DNA of 64,000 nucleotides, taken from Pseudogracilibacillus sp. GTDB lineage: Bacteria > Bacillota > Bacilli > Bacillales > Amphibacillaceae. A program made the translations under genes and the position numbers. Below the pieces are notes generated by a model. That model did not search any database and was not told the origin of the DNA. It was given only the letters and a program-made list of their open reading frames with translations. The stretch covers positions 1 through 64,000 of the forward strand of contig JAPFDT010000033.1 of NCBI GenBank assembly GCA_026169815.1, written 5' to 3'. Of this stretch, positions 60,780-64,000 are shown piece after piece; position 1 is the first letter of the stretch, and each line of letters starts with the position of its first letter.

Positions 60780-61148
60780 TTAGTCTTTCTTTCCTGCGAT
60801 TGCTATACGAGGACCTTTACGTGTGCGTGAGTTATTTTTCGTTTTTTGACCTCTTACTGGAAGTTTTCTACGGTGTCTAACTCCTCGATACGAACCGATT
60901 TCAGTTAAACGTTTAATGTTTAATGAAACTTCACGGCGTAAATCACCTTCGATTGTATAATTACCATCGACTTCTTTACGAATTTTTCCTAGTTCTTCTT
61001 CTGTTAAATCTCTAACACGAGTATCTTCAGAAACTTCAGCTGCTGCTAAAATTTTCTGTGCACTTGTTTTTCCGACTCCATAAATAGATGTAAGTGCAAT
61101 AACGATACGTTTATCTCTAGGGATATCAATACCTGCTATACGTGCCAT
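60780..61148 (-). CDS. rpsM: 30S ribosomal protein S13
   Basis: [26 protein letters not shown]. Confidence 0.98.
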   Translation of the reverse strand: MARIAGIDIPRDKRIVIALTSIYGVGKTSAQKILAAAEVSEDTRVRDLTEEELGKIRKEVDGNYTIEGDLRREVSLNIKRLTEIGSYRGVRHRRKLPVRGQKTKNNSRTRKGPRIAIAGKKD

Positions 61149-61170
61149 ATGTTAATTCACCTCCAAAAGA

Positions 61171-61311
<141 letters not shown>

Positions 61312-61317
61312 TTACAA

Positions 61318-61536
61318 CTATTTGTAACGGTATGTGATGCGACCTTTAGTTAAATCATATGGTGACAACTCTACTGTTACTTTATCTCCTGGTAAGATGC
61401 GGATGAAATGCATACGGATTTTACCTGATACGTGCGCTAAAACCGTATGTCCATTTTCAAGCTCAACATGAAACATTGCATTTGGTAATGTTTCTGTTAC
61501 AACGCCTTCTATTTCAATTACATCGTCTTTAGACAT
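61318..61536 (-). CDS. infA: Translation initiation factor IF-1
   Basis: Near-identical to Bacillus IF-1. Confidence 0.98.
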   Translation of the reverse strand: MSKDDVIEIEGVVTETLPNAMFHVELENGHTVLAHVSGKIRMHFIRILPGDKVTVELSPYDLTKGRITYRYK

Positions 61537-61852
61537 CGTTTACGTCTCCCTTCTCTAAAACAGTCACAACTTCACTTGCATATTTTGCGAGAGCAAATCG
61601 TAACTTCCCGTTGGAGACACGATTAGTCTCCAAAAGACTCGTTCTTACTTCATTCGATATGAATGGAGTAAATTTAATATGAAGCACATTTTTCTTCTTT
61701 GGTCGATCGTACTTTCGCTTTTCTCCGTCTGCTAAAAGTACAAAGCGATCTTCTATGATTTTGATAATTACTGCGTATTGATCTTTTTCTCTACCTTTCG
61801 TAATTCGGACAACTTGCCCAATTACTGGTTCGGTATGGACATCATTCAACAA
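61529..61852 (-). CDS. KOW domain RNA-binding protein (L14e-like)
   Basis: [21 protein letters not shown]. Confidence 0.85.
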   Translation of the reverse strand: MLNDVHTEPVIGQVVRITKGREKDQYAVIIKIIEDRFVLLADGEKRKYDRPKKKNVLHIKFTPFISNEVRTSLLETNRVSNGKLRFALAKYASEVVTVLEKGDVNDV

Positions 61853-61882
61853 TAATCACCTTCACTTACATGATAATTAAAC

Positions 61883-62536
<654 letters not shown>

Positions 62537-62557
62537 TCATTTCACGTTAAATACTAT

Positions 62558-63853
62558 TTACGACCTGATAAATCCTTTGTAATGTCGCTTAACTAATTGA
62601 CTTTCTAATTGTTTCATCGTTTGTAATGCTACTCCGACTACAATTAGTAAGCTAGTTCCTCCAATTTGAACTGCTGTAGGAAGATTAGCAACCCCACCTA
62701 AGATCATCGGTAACACAGAGATAGCTGCTAAAAATAGAGCTCCAACAAATGTTAATCGATACATAACACGAGTTAAATATGTCTCTGTATTATGTCCTGG
62801 TCGAATTCCTGGAATGTATCCACCTTGTTTCTGAAGATTTTCTGCCATTTGCTCAGGATTAACTTGCACAAATGTATAGAAATAAGTAAAGGCGATAATT
62901 AAAACTACATATAAGACCATTCCAGCTGGTTGTGTATAGTCGAATAATGATTCAATTACTGATGCGGCTTTACTTCCTTCAAAAAACGTCGCTACAGTTC
63001 TTGGTGCCATAATAAATGCAACAGCAAAAATTACAGGAATAACTCCAGCAGCATTTACTTTTAATGGTAAATGTGTTGAATGTCCACCAACTGGTGAGCG
63101 GTTTACTAGTTTCTTTGCATATTGAATAGGAATTTTACGTTCTGCTTGCTGAATGTAAATAACTCCTACTGTTACTGCAATAATAACTAAGACAATTAAA
63201 GCTACAATAACAATGTTAATGAACAATTCAGGTCCTGGATTAATAAAGTATTGTGCATAAATCTGCTTCACACCATTCGGTACAGCTGCTACAATACCTG
63301 CGAAAATGATAATTGAAATACCATTTCCAACTCCATTTGCTGTAATTTGTTCACCTAACCACATTAAAAATGCAGTTCCGCTAGTTAAAGTAATAGCTAT
63401 TACTAACACTTTAACAACCGTCATATCTGCAATTAAAAGTCCGCCTGCCATCGCGTTAAAGCCAATTGACATAGCGATTCCTTGTACAAATGCAAGGACA
63501 ATTGTTCCATAACGAGTGACTTGGGCTAGTTTTTTACGTCCCATTTCACCTTGACTTTTCCATTCTGTAAACTTTGGTACAACATCCATCTGTAACAACT
63601 GCATAATGATTGACGCAGTAATGTATGGCATAATTCCCATCGCTAATATGGAGAAGTTTTGGAGTGCTCCCCCACCAAACGTATTCAGAAATCCAAATAC
63701 GTTTTGCTGGTTCATGAAGTCAATTGCCTCTTTATCTGTATATGGTACAGGAATAAATGTACCTATTCTAAAAACAACTAGCATTAATAGCGTGAAAATA
63801 ATTTTTCTTCTAATATCCGCAATTCGCATAAAATTCGAAATTGTACGGAACAT
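62558..63853 (-). CDS. secY: Preprotein translocase SecY
   Basis: SecY family sequence, e.g. GIRPGHNTETYLTRVMYRLTFVGA. Confidence 0.98.
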   Translation of the reverse strand: MFRTISNFMRIADIRRKIIFTLLMLVVFRIGTFIPVPYTDKEAIDFMNQQNVFGFLNTFGGGALQNFSILAMGIMPYITASIIMQLLQMDVVPKFTEWKSQGEMGRKKLAQVTRYGTIVLAFVQGIAMSIGFNAMAGGLLIADMTVVKVLVIAITLTSGTAFLMWLGEQITANGVGNGISIIIFAGIVAAVPNGVKQIYAQYFINPGPELFINIVIVALIVLVIIAVTVGVIYIQQAERKIPIQYAKKLVNRSPVGGHSTHLPLKVNAAGVIPVIFAVAFIMAPRTVATFFEGSKAASVIESLFDYTQPAGMVLYVVLIIAFTYFYTFVQVNPEQMAENLQKQGGYIPGIRPGHNTETYLTRVMYRLTFVGALFLAAISVLPMILGGVANLPTAVQIGGTSLLIVVGVALQTMKQLESQLVKRHYKGFIRS

Positions 63854-64000
63854 TAAATCACCTCAGCTTTGCCGCCTGCTGCCTCAATTGCTTCCTTCGC
63901 TGCATTTGAAAATTTATGTGCTTTTACGTTAACTTTTTTATCTAGAGATCCTTTTGCTAACACTTTGATTCCAGATTTTTCATTGTTAACAATGCCTTCT
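63853..64000 (-). CDS. rplO: 50S ribosomal protein L15, C-terminal part (runs off window)
   Basis: Minus frame ..[22 protein letters not shown] overlap with secY start. Confidence 0.93.
   Translation of the reverse strand, partial: EGIVNNEKSGIKVLAKGSLDKKVNVKAHKFSNAAKEAIEAAGGKAEVI

Overview
AT-rich Bacillaceae-type (spore-forming Firmicute) chromosomal segment. The window starts at the first ~18 nt of a 16S rRNA gene (minus strand, with boxA leader and promoter). It continues through the conserved pdaB-kbaA-gerD-salA-cwlD block and ends in the conserved ribosomal block (rpsI-rplM-truA-ecfT-ecfA2-ecfA1-rplQ-rpoA-rpsK-rpsM-rpmJ-infA-KOW-adk-secY-rplO, all minus). Between cwlD and rpsI, which are near neighbours in B. 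subtilis, lie ~49 kb of accessory/metabolic genes: PiT phosphate transport, YceI, BCCT, an arsenite permease, an amidase with a sigma-54 regulator, an FdhF/FdhD module, an ECF sigma/DUF4179 pair, a lia-type cell-envelope stress operon, SCO1, a GMC/gluconate-2-dehydrogenase pair, Fic, type I R-M, and an mhq-like quinone/catechol detoxification cluster. Features missing from the ORF track include: a 27-aa holin-like type I toxin with a probable convergent antisense RNA; rpmJ; a decayed MntA-HepT module; an internally deleted mhqR with its operator still present; a CatE-like VOC fragment; a sigma-54 promoter for the amidase; a 323-bp MITE-like element; a 142-bp palindromic element; seven exact 52-bp tandem units carrying hairpins; and a duplicated rpsI 3' end that looks like an att site for a ~14-kb island. 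Everything is read by eye from sequence; no database search was run.
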